Assembly: GCF_016756595.1 (NCBI RefSeq)
Contig: NZ_AP023257.1
Coordinates: 2,992,001 to 3,056,000, forward strand
Length of the DNA stretch: 64,000 nucleotides
Reading direction: 5' to 3'
Source: Mesorhizobium sp. L-2-11
Lineage (GTDB): Bacteria; Pseudomonadota; Alphaproteobacteria; Rhizobiales; Rhizobiaceae
Part shown: positions 49,464 through 58,823 of the stretch, piece by piece
How the letters are laid out: each line of letters starts with the position of its first letter
Position numbering within the stretch: the first letter of the stretch is position 1
Notes under the pieces: generated by a model
Database searches by the model: none
The model's input: only the letters and a program-made list of their open reading frames with translations
Told to the model about the DNA's origin: nothing
Made by a program: the position numbers and the translations under genes

Positions 49464-52400
49464 ATGCTCGCACGCCTGTTCGTTTTCTTCGGTGGCTTTT
49501 TCGTGCTGGTGCTGTGTGCGGCGCTGGTGGTGCCTTATTTTATCGACTGGACAAGCTACCGCGCCGATTTCGAGCGCGAGGCGAGCGCCATTCTCGGCCG
49601 CAAGGTCACCGTCCAGGGCGCTGCAACGGCGAAGCTGCTGCCGTTTCCCTCGGTGACGTTCTCGAATGTCACTGTCGCCGGCGGCCCCGGCGGCCAGCCG
49701 GCAATGACCGTCGAGACCTTTTCGATGGACGCCGAACTGGCGCCGTTCCTGAGCGGCGAGGTGCTGATCTTCGACATGCGGCTGGTGCGGCCGAAGGCGA
49801 CGATCGACATTGCCGCCGACGGCACGGTCGACTGGGCGATACGCCCATCCTCGCCCTTCGATCCCAGCCAGATCTCGATCGAGAAGCTGACGGTGACCGA
49901 CGGAGAGATCGCGCTGCGCCACGCCGCCGGCGGCCGCAGCCATGTTCTTTCCGAGATCAATTCGACAATCTCTGCCAGATCGCTGGCCGGACCCTGGCGG
50001 ATGGATGGTTCGCTGCGGCTCGACGGCCTGCGCAGCACGGTCGTCGTCTCCACCGGCAAGGCCAGTGGTGACGGACAGTTGCGGCTCAGGCTCAAGGCCG
50101 ATCCAGACGCCTATCCGCTGGTCGTCGAAGCCGATGGCAATGCCGGCATTGTCGACGGGGCCGCGATCTATTCGGGCCAGTTCAAGGTCACAAGTTCTGA
50201 CAAGAATGGCGCCGACAAGCGTTTGGCGCAGCTTGACGGCACCGACGCTGAGACGATGAAGGCCAGCGCCGGCAAGCCGGAGCCGGGGTTCAGGCTGAAC
50301 GGCAAGTTCTCGCTCGATCACCGCAAGCTTGGTGTCGACGAATTCCGCTTCGAAACCGGGCCTCTGGACAATCCCTACACCGCCGACGGCAAGGCTGCCG
50401 TCGACCTTGGGCCGCACCCTCGCTTTTCGATCGAGGCCGATGGCGCGCAGGTGCAGTTCGATGAAGCCGTCGGCGCCGCGACCGGACTGACGCTATCAGA
50501 CCGCGTCGCGGCGCTGGAGCAGGCGCTGCTCCAACTGCCCAGGCCGACCATACCGGGCACCGTCGAGGTGAAGCTGCCGGCGGTGGTGGCCGGCGATACG
50601 ACGGTTCGTGACGTGCGCCTTTCCGCCGAGCCGGCCGATGCCGGCTGGTCGGTGAAGTCGCTGGGCGCGACGCTCCCGGGCCGCGCCAGGCTGGAGGCCA
50701 ACGGCATGCTCAGTCTCGAGGATCAATTCGGCTTCAGCGGTTCGCTGCTTTTGGCCGTGGGGCAGCCTTCCGGTTTCGCCGCCTGGCTGTCGAAGGATGT
50801 CGACGAAGCGATCCGCCGGCTTCCGGCCGCCGGATTCAAGGCCAATGTCGACCTGACCGGGAACCGCCAGGCCTTCAGCGACCTCGAGCTCGTTCTCGGC
50901 AAGGCGAAATTCTCCGGCCGCATCGATTCCAGCCAAGGCGAAGACGCCAGGCCGTCGGTGCTGATGCGGCTCGAAGGCGGCGAGCTCGACGTCGACGGGC
51001 TCGCCGCCTTCGCCTCGATCTTCATCAGCGACAAGGGCGCCAACCGTTTTTCAGACCGCGATCTCGATTTCCAGATCAGGGCCGGGCCGGTCAGCGCCGG
51101 CGGACTGACCGCCGATACGGTCGATACGGCGCTCAGGCTGCGCGACGGTCTGCTCGAAATCGATAGGCTATCGGTCGGCGGGCTTGCCGGCGCCTCGGTC
51201 AGCGCAACCGGCCGGATCAAGGATTTCCCAGCGAGCCCAACCGGCAAGCTCGATGCCTCGGTGGTCGCCGTCGATCTCAAGCCGTTGGTCGATGTCGCGG
51301 CGAAGCACTATCCCGACAATGCCGTGCTGAAAGGGCTGGCGGGGCGTGTGGCCGCCTATCCCGAACTGTTGCAGAATGCGCGCATCGATCTGGTGACGAG
51401 TGCCGCCGCCAATGGCGACGGCACGACGGGACTGGCGGTCAGCGCGCAAGGCAGGGCAGGCGGCTCGGCGTTTTCAGCATCGCTGTCCGGCAAAGGACTG
51501 GCCGATCGGCTTCTCGAGGCGCCGGTGTCGGTGACCTTCAATGCCAGGAATACCGACGCCACCGCGCTTCTGGCGCTTTACGGCCTGCCGGCGCTGCCGC
51601 TCGGCATGGTTGGCGAGGCGACCACCGATGTTTCGGCGGAAGGCACGCTTGGCGGCGGCATGGCGACGAGCTTCAACCTTACCGGCGACGACTTCAGGGC
51701 CGGTTTCGACGGGACGATCGCCAGCACGCCACAAGGCGCCACCGCCAAGGGCAAGCTCAGCCTGGAAGCCGCCGACATCGAGCCGTGGCTGATGACGACA
51801 GGCATCGGCCTGCCGGGCCTGGGGACGGGGACATCGACGTGGCTTGCGGCCGACGCCGACTTCGGCAACGGCCTTCTGGTGCTGTCCGGCCTCAGCGGCG
51901 CCATCAACGAGGCTGCGGTTTCCGGCGACGTCAATGTCGACGTCACCGACGGGCTGCCGCACCTCGCCGGCGCGCTTGAGCTCGATGAGCTGGATCTCGA
52001 CCCGATGGCGGTGGCAGTGTTTGGCGACCAGGCCTTCCTGGGTTCCGGCAAGACTTGGCCGACCGCCCCGTTCAACCAGAAGCCCAGCCTGCCGTTCACC
52101 GCCGAACTCGACCTGACCACGGCGTCGCTGGTCGCCGGCCCGCTTGCTGCGGCCTATGACGCGGCGCTGTCGCTGAAGCTCGACCAGGAAGGCATCCGCG
52201 TTTCGGACCTTAGGGCAAAGTTGGCCGGCGGCGCGCTTTCCGGGCTGTTCGAATTGAAGAACAATGACGGCACTGGACTTTTCTCCGGCCAGCTGAAACT
52301 TGCCGGCGCCGATCTGGCCACCGTGCTGCCAGAGACTGGCCTCAGCGGAAGCGGCGATTTCTCGGCGGCGCTCTCGACCAGCGGCAAATCGGTCGATGCG

Positions 52401-53438
52401 ATGGTTGCGGCGCTGTCCGGTTCCGGCACGGCGGCGCTGAAAGGCCTGACCATTGCCGGCGTCAATCCCGACGCCTTTGGCGCCTTCATCGCCAAGGCCG
52501 ACGCCATTGGGCGCGATATCGACGCGGCCAAGACCGCCGGCTTCGCGCCGCAGATCGCCGCGGACGGCAGTTTTCCGGCTGGGGATGCCGACATCGCCTT
52601 CACAATCGCCGGTGGAACGCTGAGGGCACCGCCGGTCAAGCTTGAAAATCCGGCGGCGACGCTGTCGGCCGACATCACCGCGGACCTGAAGGCCAGCACG
52701 GTCGCTGCCAATGGTTCGATCACTTATCGTCCCGGCGACGAAGCGCTAGTCGGCTCCGATCCGACCGTGAATTTCAGCGTCGACGGGCCGTTCGGCGCCG
52801 CGAAGCGGCGGTTCGACAGTGAGCCTTTGGCGCAGTTCCTGACCCAGCGCGCGCTGGAAAAGGAGCAGCAGCGGGTCGAGGCGATGCAGGCGGCGCTGCT
52901 TGAAAAACAGCGGTTGCGGCGCGAGGTGCGTTACTACGCGGCCCTGCAAGCCGAGCGCGTCAGGGCAGCCGAAGAATTGCGCAAGCAGCAGGAGGCGGCG
53001 CGGCTGAAAGCTGAGGCAGATGCCAGGGCGAAAGCCGAAGCCGAGGCAAAGGCTCAAGCTGAAGCTGAGGCCAGAGCCAAGGCGGAAGCGCAGGCGAAGG
53101 CTGAAGCGGAGGTCAAAGCCAAGGCGGATGCCGAGGCCAAGGCTAAGGCGGATGCCGAAGCCAAGGCTAAGGCGGATGCCGAAGCGAGAGCCAGGGCGGC
53201 GCAACAAGCGGTGGACGAGGCAGCGAAGGCCGAAGAACAGCGACGCAAGAAAGCGGAAGAGGCGGCGCGGATCGCTGCGGACGCCGAACGCAGGGCCGCC
53301 GCTGAGCAGGCGCAGAAATTCGAGCGCATGCGTCAGCCGCCAGCCAACGACAACCCGGGGCCGTCAGAATCCGCGCCAAACCCCGCGCTTGAACCTTCGG
53401 CGATCGACAATCTGCTGAAGTCGCTGGGCGGCGGATAG
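49464..53438 (+). CDS. AsmA family protein with long charged tail
   Basis: This 1324-residue protein begins with one membrane helix ([18 protein letters not shown]) and a large periplasmic AsmA-type region; AsmA proteins are bridge-like lipid-transfer proteins of the envelope. From about residue 1130 it changes to a coiled coil, then an Ala/Glu/Lys tail of about 100 residues that includes a near-exact 24-bp tandem repeat at 53127-53174. TTG at 49461 or ATG at 49464 may be the start. IS remnants lie directly upstream, so its original promoter may have been replaced. Confidence 0.88.
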   Translation: MLARLFVFFGGFFVLVLCAALVVPYFIDWTSYRADFEREASAILGRKVTVQGAATAKLLPFPSVTFSNVTVAGGPGGQPAMTVETFSMDAELAPFLSGEVLIFDMRLVRPKATIDIAADGTVDWAIRPSSPFDPSQISIEKLTVTDGEIALRHAAGGRSHVLSEINSTISARSLAGPWRMDGSLRLDGLRSTVVVSTGKASGDGQLRLRLKADPDAYPLVVEADGNAGIVDGAAIYSGQFKVTSSDKNGADKRLAQLDGTDAETMKASAGKPEPGFRLNGKFSLDHRKLGVDEFRFETGPLDNPYTADGKAAVDLGPHPRFSIEADGAQVQFDEAVGAATGLTLSDRVAALEQALLQLPRPTIPGTVEVKLPAVVAGDTTVRDVRLSAEPADAGWSVKSLGATLPGRARLEANGMLSLEDQFGFSGSLLLAVGQPSGFAAWLSKDVDEAIRRLPAAGFKANVDLTGNRQAFSDLELVLGKAKFSGRIDSSQGEDARPSVLMRLEGGELDVDGLAAFASIFISDKGANRFSDRDLDFQIRAGPVSAGGLTADTVDTALRLRDGLLEIDRLSVGGLAGASVSATGRIKDFPASPTGKLDASVVAVDLKPLVDVAAKHYPDNAVLKGLAGRVAAYPELLQNARIDLVTSAAANGDGTTGLAVSAQGRAGGSAFSASLSGKGLADRLLEAPVSVTFNARNTDATALLALYGLPALPLGMVGEATTDVSAEGTLGGGMATSFNLTGDDFRAGFDGTIASTPQGATAKGKLSLEAADIEPWLMTTGIGLPGLGTGTSTWLAADADFGNGLLVLSGLSGAINEAAVSGDVNVDVTDGLPHLAGALELDELDLDPMAVAVFGDQAFLGSGKTWPTAPFNQKPSLPFTAELDLTTASLVAGPLAAAYDAALSLKLDQEGIRVSDLRAKLAGGALSGLFELKNNDGTGLFSGQLKLAGADLATVLPETGLSGSGDFSAALSTSGKSVDAMVAALSGSGTAALKGLTIAGVNPDAFGAFIAKADAIGRDIDAAKTAGFAPQIAADGSFPAGDADIAFTIAGGTLRAPPVKLENPAATLSADITADLKASTVAANGSITYRPGDEALVGSDPTVNFSVDGPFGAAKRRFDSEPLAQFLTQRALEKEQQRVEAMQAALLEKQRLRREVRYYAALQAERVRAAEELRKQQEAARLKAEADARAKAEAEAKAQAEAEARAKAEAQAKAEAEVKAKADAEAKAKADAEAKAKADAEARARAAQQAVDEAAKAEEQRRKKAEEAARIAADAERRAAAEQAQKFERMRQPPANDNPGPSESAPNPALEPSAIDNLLKSLGGG
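53127..53192 (+). repeat. 24-bp tandem repeat within the AsmA tail
   Basis: The unit GATGCCGAGGCCAAGGCTAA plus GGCG occurs twice almost identically and a third time partly, encoding DAEAKAKA. It extends the coiled-coil tail by eight residues per unit and could vary in number between strains. Confidence 0.7.
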
Positions 53439-53460
53439 CTCCACCTGGCCCGGATATTGG

Positions 53461-53688
53461 CTAGACCGGTTTCATCCCTCGCTTCGCCCAATCCAGGACG
53501 TAGAGCCTGAGCGCCGAGGACAGGTTGGCATCGCGCGGCCGGGCCTCATCGACTTCGGCGACGAGGGCGGCGAGAGTCAGTTTGCGTGCGGCGGCGATGG
53601 CGACGAGATCGTCGAAAAACGGCTTTTCGAGCGAATAGCTGGTGCGATGGCCGCGAATGGTCACCGAGCGTTTCTCGACCGGGCTCAC
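53461..53688 (-). CDS. Ribbon-helix-helix domain protein
   Basis: This 75-residue protein matches the RHH_4 type: KRSVTIRGHRTSYSLEKPFFDDLVAIAA begins with a beta strand and two helices suited to DNA binding. It is short for a regulator and may act as an antitoxin-like or DNA-binding partner. It lies 20 bp downstream of a DUF4169 gene and behind sspB, as is common in rhizobia. Confidence 0.75.
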   Translation of the reverse strand: MSPVEKRSVTIRGHRTSYSLEKPFFDDLVAIAAARKLTLAALVAEVDEARPRDANLSSALRLYVLDWAKRGMKPV

Positions 53689-53708
53689 CGGACCTGACTC
53701 ATTTCACT

Positions 53709-53954
53709 TCAAGCATCGGACTTGTCCGAAAAACCCGTCGCATTTTTCGGGTTGAAATCCGGGGAATCCGGATTGCCCAAAACTTCGCGGCGATGGCCGG
53801 CGACAAATTTTTCTGCCTTGTCGGCGATCGAACGGTCACGCTCCCGGTCGGCCTTGGAGCGGCCGTGCAGCGCCCGGTTCTGTTCGGCAAGGCGCTCCTT
53901 GTCGGCTCGTGCCTTTTGCTTGCGGGCCTGGCGGAGGTTGACGATGTCGGCCAT
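53709..53954 (-). CDS. DUF4169 family protein
   Basis: This 81-residue basic protein has the family N-terminus MADIVNLRQARKQKARADKE and a helical, arginine-rich body. Its function is unknown. The frame opens much further upstream, but ATG 53954 is the known N-terminus. It lies between sspB and the RHH gene in the same direction. Confidence 0.8.
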   Translation of the reverse strand: MADIVNLRQARKQKARADKERLAEQNRALHGRSKADRERDRSIADKAEKFVAGHRREVLGNPDSPDFNPKNATGFSDKSDA

Positions 53955-53973
53955 GTCGCGCGGCCTCGTCGGA

Positions 53974-54507
53974 TTACTTCTTGCGGAAGGCGTCGAGCGA
54001 CACCACTTCGGCGCCCTTAGCGGCGGCGTCGGCCGCGGCCGGCTTCTTTTCGGCCTCAGCGGTCTTCTTCTTCTCGGGCTTTTTCTCGGCAACAACGGCC
54101 AGCGGTTCGGAAGCGGGCTTGCCGGCCAATTCCGCTTCTGCCGAGGCTTCCGTCTTCACGTCGAATTCGAGCTCGAAATTGACGGACGGATCGTAAAAGC
54201 CGCGCACGGCCGAGAACGGGATTTCCAGCTTTTCCGGCACGTCGGAGAAGGACAGCCCGACCTCGAAGCCGGTGTCGGTCACCTTCAGGTCCCAATACTG
54301 GAACTGGATGACGATGGTCATCTGTTCGGGATAGCGCTCGCGCAAGCGGGAAGACACGCGCACGCCGGGGGCGCCGGTCAGGAAAGTGATGAAGAAATGA
54401 TGGTTGCCGGGGAGGCCGGTGCGCGCGACTTCGGCCAGGACCTTGCGCATGACGCCGCGCAGTGCCTCCTGGGCCAGAATGTCGTAGCGAATGTGGTCGT
54501 CGGCCAT
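53974..54507 (-). CDS. sspB: SspB protease adaptor (alphaproteobacterial type)
   Basis: This 177-residue protein delivers ssrA-tagged proteins to ClpXP. The N-terminal LAQEALRGVMRKVLAEV and HHFFITFLTGAPGVRVS form the dimeric substrate-binding domain. The acidic/lysine-rich tail ends in the ClpX-binding VSLDAFRKK. The frame opens at 54609, but ATG 54507 fits the family. The tmRNA gene that makes its substrates is about 2.5 kb away. Confidence 0.9.
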   Translation of the reverse strand: MADDHIRYDILAQEALRGVMRKVLAEVARTGLPGNHHFFITFLTGAPGVRVSSRLRERYPEQMTIVIQFQYWDLKVTDTGFEVGLSFSDVPEKLEIPFSAVRGFYDPSVNFELEFDVKTEASAEAELAGKPASEPLAVVAEKKPEKKKTAEAEKKPAAADAAAKGAEVVSLDAFRKK

Positions 54508-54626
54508 GTCGCTGTCGGGTTCCGATTGAATCGTCCGCATAGCTGTAATCAAGCTTGAGCGCGGCGTAAACCGGATATAGCTGCCGGCAGGCGAGATGCG
54601 AGAGGGCATGCCTCAGATTTGATCGC

Positions 54627-55316
54627 TCAGGCGCCAGCGAGCGCGCTGTGCTTTTGCGCATCCGCCGTCGGCTGCCGCTTGGCGAAGGCGCGCAGGAAGG
54701 TGCGCACGCCATGTGTCGCGGATTGCAGCACTTGATCATCGGTCGGCGTACCGCCGAGCATGAAGGTCGTCTGCAATTCGGCATGGGCGAGCGCCTGGAA
54801 CTGGCGCGCCGCGACATCGGGGTCCTCGATGTCGAGGAAACCGGCATGGGCGAGGCGGGCGAAACGGGCGGCGATCGCCGGCCATGTCCTGCCCGGTCCC
54901 TGTTCGCGCCATTCGGCAAACAACTCGGGATAGCGCTCGCCCTCGGTCTGGATCAACTTGCGCAGGAATTTTCCGTCGCGGTTGCAGATGCAGTTGCGGG
55001 TCATGCGCACGGCGAAGCCGATCAGATCGGCCTCGAGATCCTTCGGCTGGTCGGGAAAGGTGGAAATGGTGGCGAAGATACCGGCATTGCAGCGCTCGGT
55101 GAGGTCGCGGACGATGGCGACGAAGAGTTTTTCCTTGTCGCCATGGTGATTGTAGATCGTCTGGCGCGAAACCCCGGCTTCGGCGGCAATCATGTCGATA
55201 TTGGCGCCGGCGAAGCTTTCGCGGCAGAACACCTCGCCGGCAGCCTCCATGATCGAGGCGCGCTTTGCCTCATGGCCGCGTGGCGGGATGCTGTCAGGAG
55301 AAACGTCGTGCTTCAT
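54627..55316 (-). CDS. TetR family regulator, likely leaderless
   Basis: This 229-residue repressor has the helix-turn-helix DMIAAEAGVSRQTIYNHHGDKEKLF near residue 45. It is divergent from a Bcr/CflA efflux gene. TATATA at 55323-55328 is about 7 nt upstream of its ATG, so transcription probably begins at the start codon and no ribosome-binding site is present. A 7-bp palindrome overlaps its -35 region, which points to self-regulation. Confidence 0.87.
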   Translation of the reverse strand: MKHDVSPDSIPPRGHEAKRASIMEAAGEVFCRESFAGANIDMIAAEAGVSRQTIYNHHGDKEKLFVAIVRDLTERCNAGIFATISTFPDQPKDLEADLIGFAVRMTRNCICNRDGKFLRKLIQTEGERYPELFAEWREQGPGRTWPAIAARFARLAHAGFLDIEDPDVAARQFQALAHAELQTTFMLGGTPTDDQVLQSATHGVRTFLRAFAKRQPTADAQKHSALAGA

Positions 55317-55322
55317 GGAAAC

Positions 55323-55364
55323 TATATAGAGGTGATTGACGAATTAGACAAGAGTGTCTAAATT
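55323..55364. promoter_or_regulatory. Divergent promoters of tetR and the Bcr/CflA gene
   Basis: On the plus strand TTGACG (55336-55341) and TAAATT (55359-55364) are 17 bp apart. On the minus strand TTGTCT (55346-55351) and TATATA (55323-55328) are 17 bp apart. Both are reasonable sigma-70 boxes. Confidence 0.6.
55344..55361. promoter_or_regulatory. TetR-type palindromic operator
   Basis: TTAGACA and TGTCTAA are perfect 7-bp inverted repeats with a 4-bp spacer. The site lies between the -35 (TTGACG at 55336) and -10 (TAAATT at 55359) boxes of the efflux gene promoter and over the -35 box of tetR, so one bound repressor could block both. Confidence 0.75.
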
Positions 55365-55381
55365 TGTGGACTATCTTAAAG

Positions 55382-55409
55382 GATTTCCCGCGCAGGAAAT
55401 CGGAATTTC
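55382..55409 (+). other. Overlapping hairpins in the efflux gene leader
   Basis: GATTTCC at 55382-55388 pairs with GGAAATC at 55395-55401, while GAAAT at 55396-55400 can instead pair with ATTTC a few bases later. The two folds are exclusive. They lie in the roughly 107-nt predicted leader of the Bcr/CflA mRNA. Confidence 0.35.
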
Positions 55410-55477
55410 GTGGGATGGAACGTGCCAGGATTACCCGCCGATCGGCGGCAAACCAGATTTGAGAGAAGCCCGCTATC

Positions 55478-56683
55478 ATGAATCCCCAATTCCTCCGCAT
55501 CGCGCTCGTGCTCGGTCTGTTGACTGCCATCGGCCCGTTCGCCATCGACATGTATCTTCCGGCGCTGCCTTCGATCGGCGCCGATCTGCAGGCCAGCACC
55601 GCTGCCGAGCAGATGAGCTTGCTGATCTTCTTTCTGTCCATGGGGTTTGGCCAGATCGTCGTCGGACCGATCTCCGACATGGTCGGGCGCAAGCTGCCGC
55701 TCTATGGCGGCCTCGCCCTGTTCATGGTCGGCGGCATCGGCTCGGCGCTGGCGCCCTCGATCGAGTGGCTGATCGCCTTCCGTTTCCTGCAAGGGCTTGG
55801 CGCCAGCGCAGGCATGGCGGTGCCGCGCGCCATCGTGCGTGACCTGCACACCGGCACCGAAGCTGCCAAGCTGATGTCGCTCTTGATGCTGGTGTTTTCG
55901 GTGTCGCCGATCCTGGCGCCGCTGACCGGCAGTGTCATCATCGAGAATTTCGGCTGGCGTGCCGTGTTCTGGACGGTGACGGGTGGGGCAGTGCTCGCCA
56001 CCATCCTGCTGGCGACTTCGCTCAAGGAGACGCGGCCGGTCGAGGCGCGTGCAGGCAGTTCGTTCGGCACCGCGCTCTCGGCCTATCGCTTCCTGCTTGG
56101 CGACCGCAACTTCCTTGGCCTGGCGGCCATCGGCGGCTTCGGGCTGGCGAGCTTTTTCGTCTATCTGTCGAGCTCCTCCTTCATCCTGATAAATCACTAC
56201 GGGCTGTCGCCGTCGGTCTACAGCGTGTTTTTCTCGATCAACGCGGTGGCCTTCATCGGCATGTCGCAACTGACGGGGATGCTGTCCGAAAGGTTCGGGC
56301 TGAGGCCGGTGGTTCGGGTCGCGGTGGTCGGCTATGCGACGACGATGGTGGTGCTGTTCGCGGTGATGACGTCCGGCGTCGACCGGCTCGACGTCATGGC
56401 GGCGCTGCTGTTCGTCGGCTACGGGTTCCTCGGCCTGGTGATCCCGACGACTTCGGTGCTGGCCATGGAGGAGCATGGCGCGATCGCCGGCACGGCCTCG
56501 GCGCTGATGGGCACGCTGCACTTCGCCATCGGCGCGGTCGCCATGGGCATCGCCGGGGTGTTCTTCGACGGCACGCCGCTGCCTATGGTGGCCGGCATCA
56601 TGCTTTGCGCGGTGATCTCCTTCACGCTGGCCAAGGTGACGCTCGGCCGTGGGCGGCAGGTTGTCGAAGCGCCGGCAGAATAG
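55478..56683 (+). CDS. Bcr/CflA family drug efflux MFS transporter
   Basis: This 401-residue membrane protein has twelve helices and the MFS loop GPISDMVGRKLPL with the Bcr/CflA pattern MYLPALPSIGADL near its start. Family members export bicyclomycin, chloramphenicol, cysteine or related compounds. It is divergent from the TetR gene and controlled by the shared operator, so it is probably induced by its substrate. Confidence 0.88.
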   Translation: MNPQFLRIALVLGLLTAIGPFAIDMYLPALPSIGADLQASTAAEQMSLLIFFLSMGFGQIVVGPISDMVGRKLPLYGGLALFMVGGIGSALAPSIEWLIAFRFLQGLGASAGMAVPRAIVRDLHTGTEAAKLMSLLMLVFSVSPILAPLTGSVIIENFGWRAVFWTVTGGAVLATILLATSLKETRPVEARAGSSFGTALSAYRFLLGDRNFLGLAAIGGFGLASFFVYLSSSSFILINHYGLSPSVYSVFFSINAVAFIGMSQLTGMLSERFGLRPVVRVAVVGYATTMVVLFAVMTSGVDRLDVMAALLFVGYGFLGLVIPTTSVLAMEEHGAIAGTASALMGTLHFAIGAVAMGIAGVFFDGTPLPMVAGIMLCAVISFTLAKVTLGRGRQVVEAPAE

Positions 56684-56704
56684 ATGCCTTCCAGCGAGAG
56701 CATG

Positions 56705-56733
56705 AAAAGGCCGGGTCAGTCCCGGCCTTTTTC
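56705..56733. terminator. Bidirectional rho-independent terminator
   Basis: AAAAGGCCGGG and CCCGGCCTTTT form an 11-bp stem with a TCAGT loop, with a run of T on the plus strand and of A at the other end. It can end the efflux transcript and possibly the minus-strand tmRNA transcript. Confidence 0.8.
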
Positions 56734-56819
56734 ACGTCTGGGCGCGGCCAGCAAGCCTGCTGCCGTCACAATATCGAGCGGAGATGGGGATCGGAAGGGA
56801 AAGTAGAATGGAAGCGGGA

Positions 56820-57125
56820 GAAGTGGAGGTTTCTGTTGCCAGGTACCTCCGAACCCCGCCTAGAAGTGCGAACCACTAGGGCTTGAATTGAAGCTATCGC
56901 ACCGCTTACGCGGCGAGACGTGCTTCCGCATAGTTGTCGTTGGCAACTATAAGTTTAGCCCGATAACGGTGGTACAATGCCGGGCAAAAGTACGATCTTT
57001 ACACCTTCGTCGATCCTATTTCGCCCCCAGCAAAAGCCGCTCCTCGCAGAGCGGTTTTTGGTGGAGGCGCCGGGTACCGCCCCCGGGTCCGAACGGCTTA
57101 TTTCATCGCCTGTTTATCGCCATAG
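56820..57125 (-). ncRNA. ssrA: tmRNA, two-piece circularly permuted (ssrA)
   Basis: On the minus strand the reading frame at 56944-56906 encodes the tag ANDNYAEARLAA and a stop, the known rhizobial tmRNA tag. The coding piece starts at 57028 with GGGGGCG, which pairs (one G-U) with CGCCTCC before ACCA at the 3' end of the acceptor piece (57059). The acceptor piece lies upstream, joined by a 30-nt spacer with a stable hairpin (57029-57058), as in circularly permuted alphaproteobacterial genes. Both outer ends are approximate. It rescues stalled ribosomes; SspB is encoded nearby. Confidence 0.92.
56906..56944 (-). other. tmRNA proteolysis-tag reading frame
   Basis: Thirteen codons give ANDNYAEARLAA followed by TAA. 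The C-terminal LAA is the ClpX degron and the N-terminal AND region is the SspB-binding part. Confidence 0.95.
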
Positions 57126-57350
57126 TCGGTCGAGCCGACGAAACAGATATAGGGACCGATCGTGGAAAATGAAAGGCCCCAATGATGCTTTGTCCGCTGT
57201 GTCAAACAGCATGGCGAAAGGCTTGACTTGTCAACGGTCGCAACCGAAGCTTGCGGCGGTGAGGAGTTACCGACTTAGCGCACTTTTTGCGCGCAGCGCG
57301 CCACAACCCTCATTGACCGAACCCCGTGGCGCCGACGAGGGGAAAATTTG
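57126..57350. other. Gap between ssrA and the DUF2853 gene
   Basis: On the minus strand this region should hold the tmRNA promoter. Two TTGACA hexamers lie near 57226 and 57201, but neither has a convincing -10 box at normal spacing. On the plus strand GAGGGGAA before 57351 is the RBS of the next gene. No other gene is seen. Confidence 0.45.
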
Positions 57351-57662
57351 ATGGCCGATTATCTCGCAGACGTGAAGAAGTACGACGCCGCGGCGGATGC
57401 CGACGCGGTCGCCAAGATCGTGAAGCATTTGGGCATTGCGCTCAGGAATCGTGATTCCTCGCTGGTTTCCTGCACGGACCCCGACGAACTCGATCGCGTC
57501 AAGGCCAGCTGGGTTGCCAAAAAGCTCGGCGTCGACGACGGCGGCAAGGCGGACGCGGCCATCGAAAAGACCTGCAAGGCGATGGAGGCCGACAACACCA
57601 AAAGCCGCGTGACCTTTTATTATCTGGTCGCCAAGGAACTGGGCAAGCTCGCCAGCCTCTGA
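57351..57662 (+). CDS. DUF2853 family protein
   Basis: This 103-residue small acidic helical protein matches DUF2853, whose structure is known in rhizobia but function is not. The VKKYDAAADADAVAKIVKHLGIAL and LDRVKASWVAKKLG parts are typical. ATG at 57351 follows GAGGGGAA. Confidence 0.82.
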   Translation: MADYLADVKKYDAAADADAVAKIVKHLGIALRNRDSSLVSCTDPDELDRVKASWVAKKLGVDDGGKADAAIEKTCKAMEADNTKSRVTFYYLVAKELGKLASL

Positions 57663-57786
57663 CGGTCATCCTGCAGCGGCGGAATGCTGGCGCGATTTCC
57701 GCGCCGGCCCAGATGTGGTCGCTTGTTGGGACATTCTGCATTTTGACATGTTCGGCCGGCAGCCAGTCGGTTATGATCGCCGGTAA

Positions 57787-57812
57787 CCCGAATCGAGCTC
57801 CCGAATCGAGCA
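57787..57812 (+). repeat. 13-bp tandem repeat with two GANTC sites before thyA
   Basis: CCCGAATCGAGC(T/A) occurs twice in tandem, with a GAATC site in each copy (57790 and 57803), immediately upstream of thyA. It may be a methylation-sensitive regulatory element. Confidence 0.5.
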
Positions 57813-57819
57813 GAAGCCG

Positions 57820-58614
57820 ATGCGCCAGTATCTCGACCTGTTGAAGCACGTGCTTGAAAACGGCGCCGATCGCGGTGATCGCACTGGCACCGGAACGCGC
57901 TCGGTGTTCGGCTACCAGATGCGCTTCGACCTCGCGCGCGGCTTTCCGATCACCACCACCAAGAAGCTTCACCTGAAGTCGATCGTGCATGAACTTCTGT
58001 GGTTCCTGGCCGGCGACACCAATATCAAATATCTCAACGACCACGGTGTCTCGATCTGGGACGAATGGGCCGACGAGAATGGCGACCTCGGCCCGGTCTA
58101 CGGCAAGCAATGGCGCTCCTGGCCGGACGGCCATGGCGGCGCCATCGACCAGATTGCCAATCTCTTGAAGGAGATACGCAAGAATCCTAATTCCCGACGG
58201 CTGATCGTTTCGGCGTGGAACCCGGCCGAAGTGGAAGCCATGGCGCTGCCACCCTGTCATTGCCTGTTCCAGTTCTATGTCTCGGAAGGCAGGCTCTCCT
58301 GCCAGCTCTACCAACGTTCCGCCGATATCTTTCTCGGCGTGCCGTTCAACATCGCTTCCTATGCGCTGCTCACCTTGATGGTGGCGCAGGTCACGGGGCT
58401 GAAGCCGGGCGATTTCGTCCATACGCTGGGCGATGCGCATCTTTACGCGAACCATTTCGAGCAAGCGCGCGAACAGTTGCGGCGCACGCCCAAGGCGCTG
58501 CCGACGCTATGGATCAATCCGGAGGTGAAGGACCTCTTTGCCTTCCGCTTCGAAGATTTCCGGCTGGAAAACTACCTCGCCGATGCGACGATCAAGGCGC
58601 CTATCGCGGTGTGA
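57820..58614 (+). CDS. thyA: Thymidylate synthase ThyA
   Basis: This 264-residue enzyme makes dTMP from dUMP with methylene-tetrahydrofolate. The nucleophile is in [14 protein letters not shown], and [17 protein letters not shown] binds dUMP. The length matches the short ThyA form. It belongs with folA (start at 63908), which recycles the folate it oxidises, although the molybdate operon lies between them. Confidence 0.97.
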   Translation: MRQYLDLLKHVLENGADRGDRTGTGTRSVFGYQMRFDLARGFPITTTKKLHLKSIVHELLWFLAGDTNIKYLNDHGVSIWDEWADENGDLGPVYGKQWRSWPDGHGGAIDQIANLLKEIRKNPNSRRLIVSAWNPAEVEAMALPPCHCLFQFYVSEGRLSCQLYQRSADIFLGVPFNIASYALLTLMVAQVTGLKPGDFVHTLGDAHLYANHFEQAREQLRRTPKALPTLWINPEVKDLFAFRFEDFRLENYLADATIKAPIAV

Positions 58615-58753
58615 GCCGCAAACCTCGCGTTTTTTTGCTTTACCGTGTCTCAAATCGCTCGCCGGTGCCGTGTCGTCCGCCCGCGAGCCGTGGCGGTGCC
58701 ATGCAATGCCGTCGGCGGGTTTTTGGGCTGAGTCTGGCAAAAAGCCTTCCCTT

Positions 58754-58776
58754 GTTATATTCAGGCGGATATATCG
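58754..58776. promoter_or_regulatory. ModE-like operator upstream of modA
   Basis: GTTATATT and ATATATCG flank a 7-bp spacer, the layout of the ModE box. It sits about 50 bp upstream of modA. In other bacteria ModE with molybdate represses modABC from such a site. Confidence 0.65.
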
Positions 58777-58823
58777 ACCGGCAGGGTCGCGCGCCGATCG
58801 GATTTCAAAGCCCCGGGAGTTTC

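Noticed and set aside
53020..53300. Repeats in the AsmA tail considered as a CRISPR-like array
   Set aside because: They are contiguous in-frame codon repeats without spacers.
56605..57351. Plus-strand reading frames over the tmRNA gene
   Set aside because: They lack homology and RBS, and the minus strand clearly encodes tmRNA.
57748..57780. TTGACA and TATGAT upstream of thyA as a promoter
   Set aside because: The spacing is about 23 bp, too long for a sigma-70 promoter.
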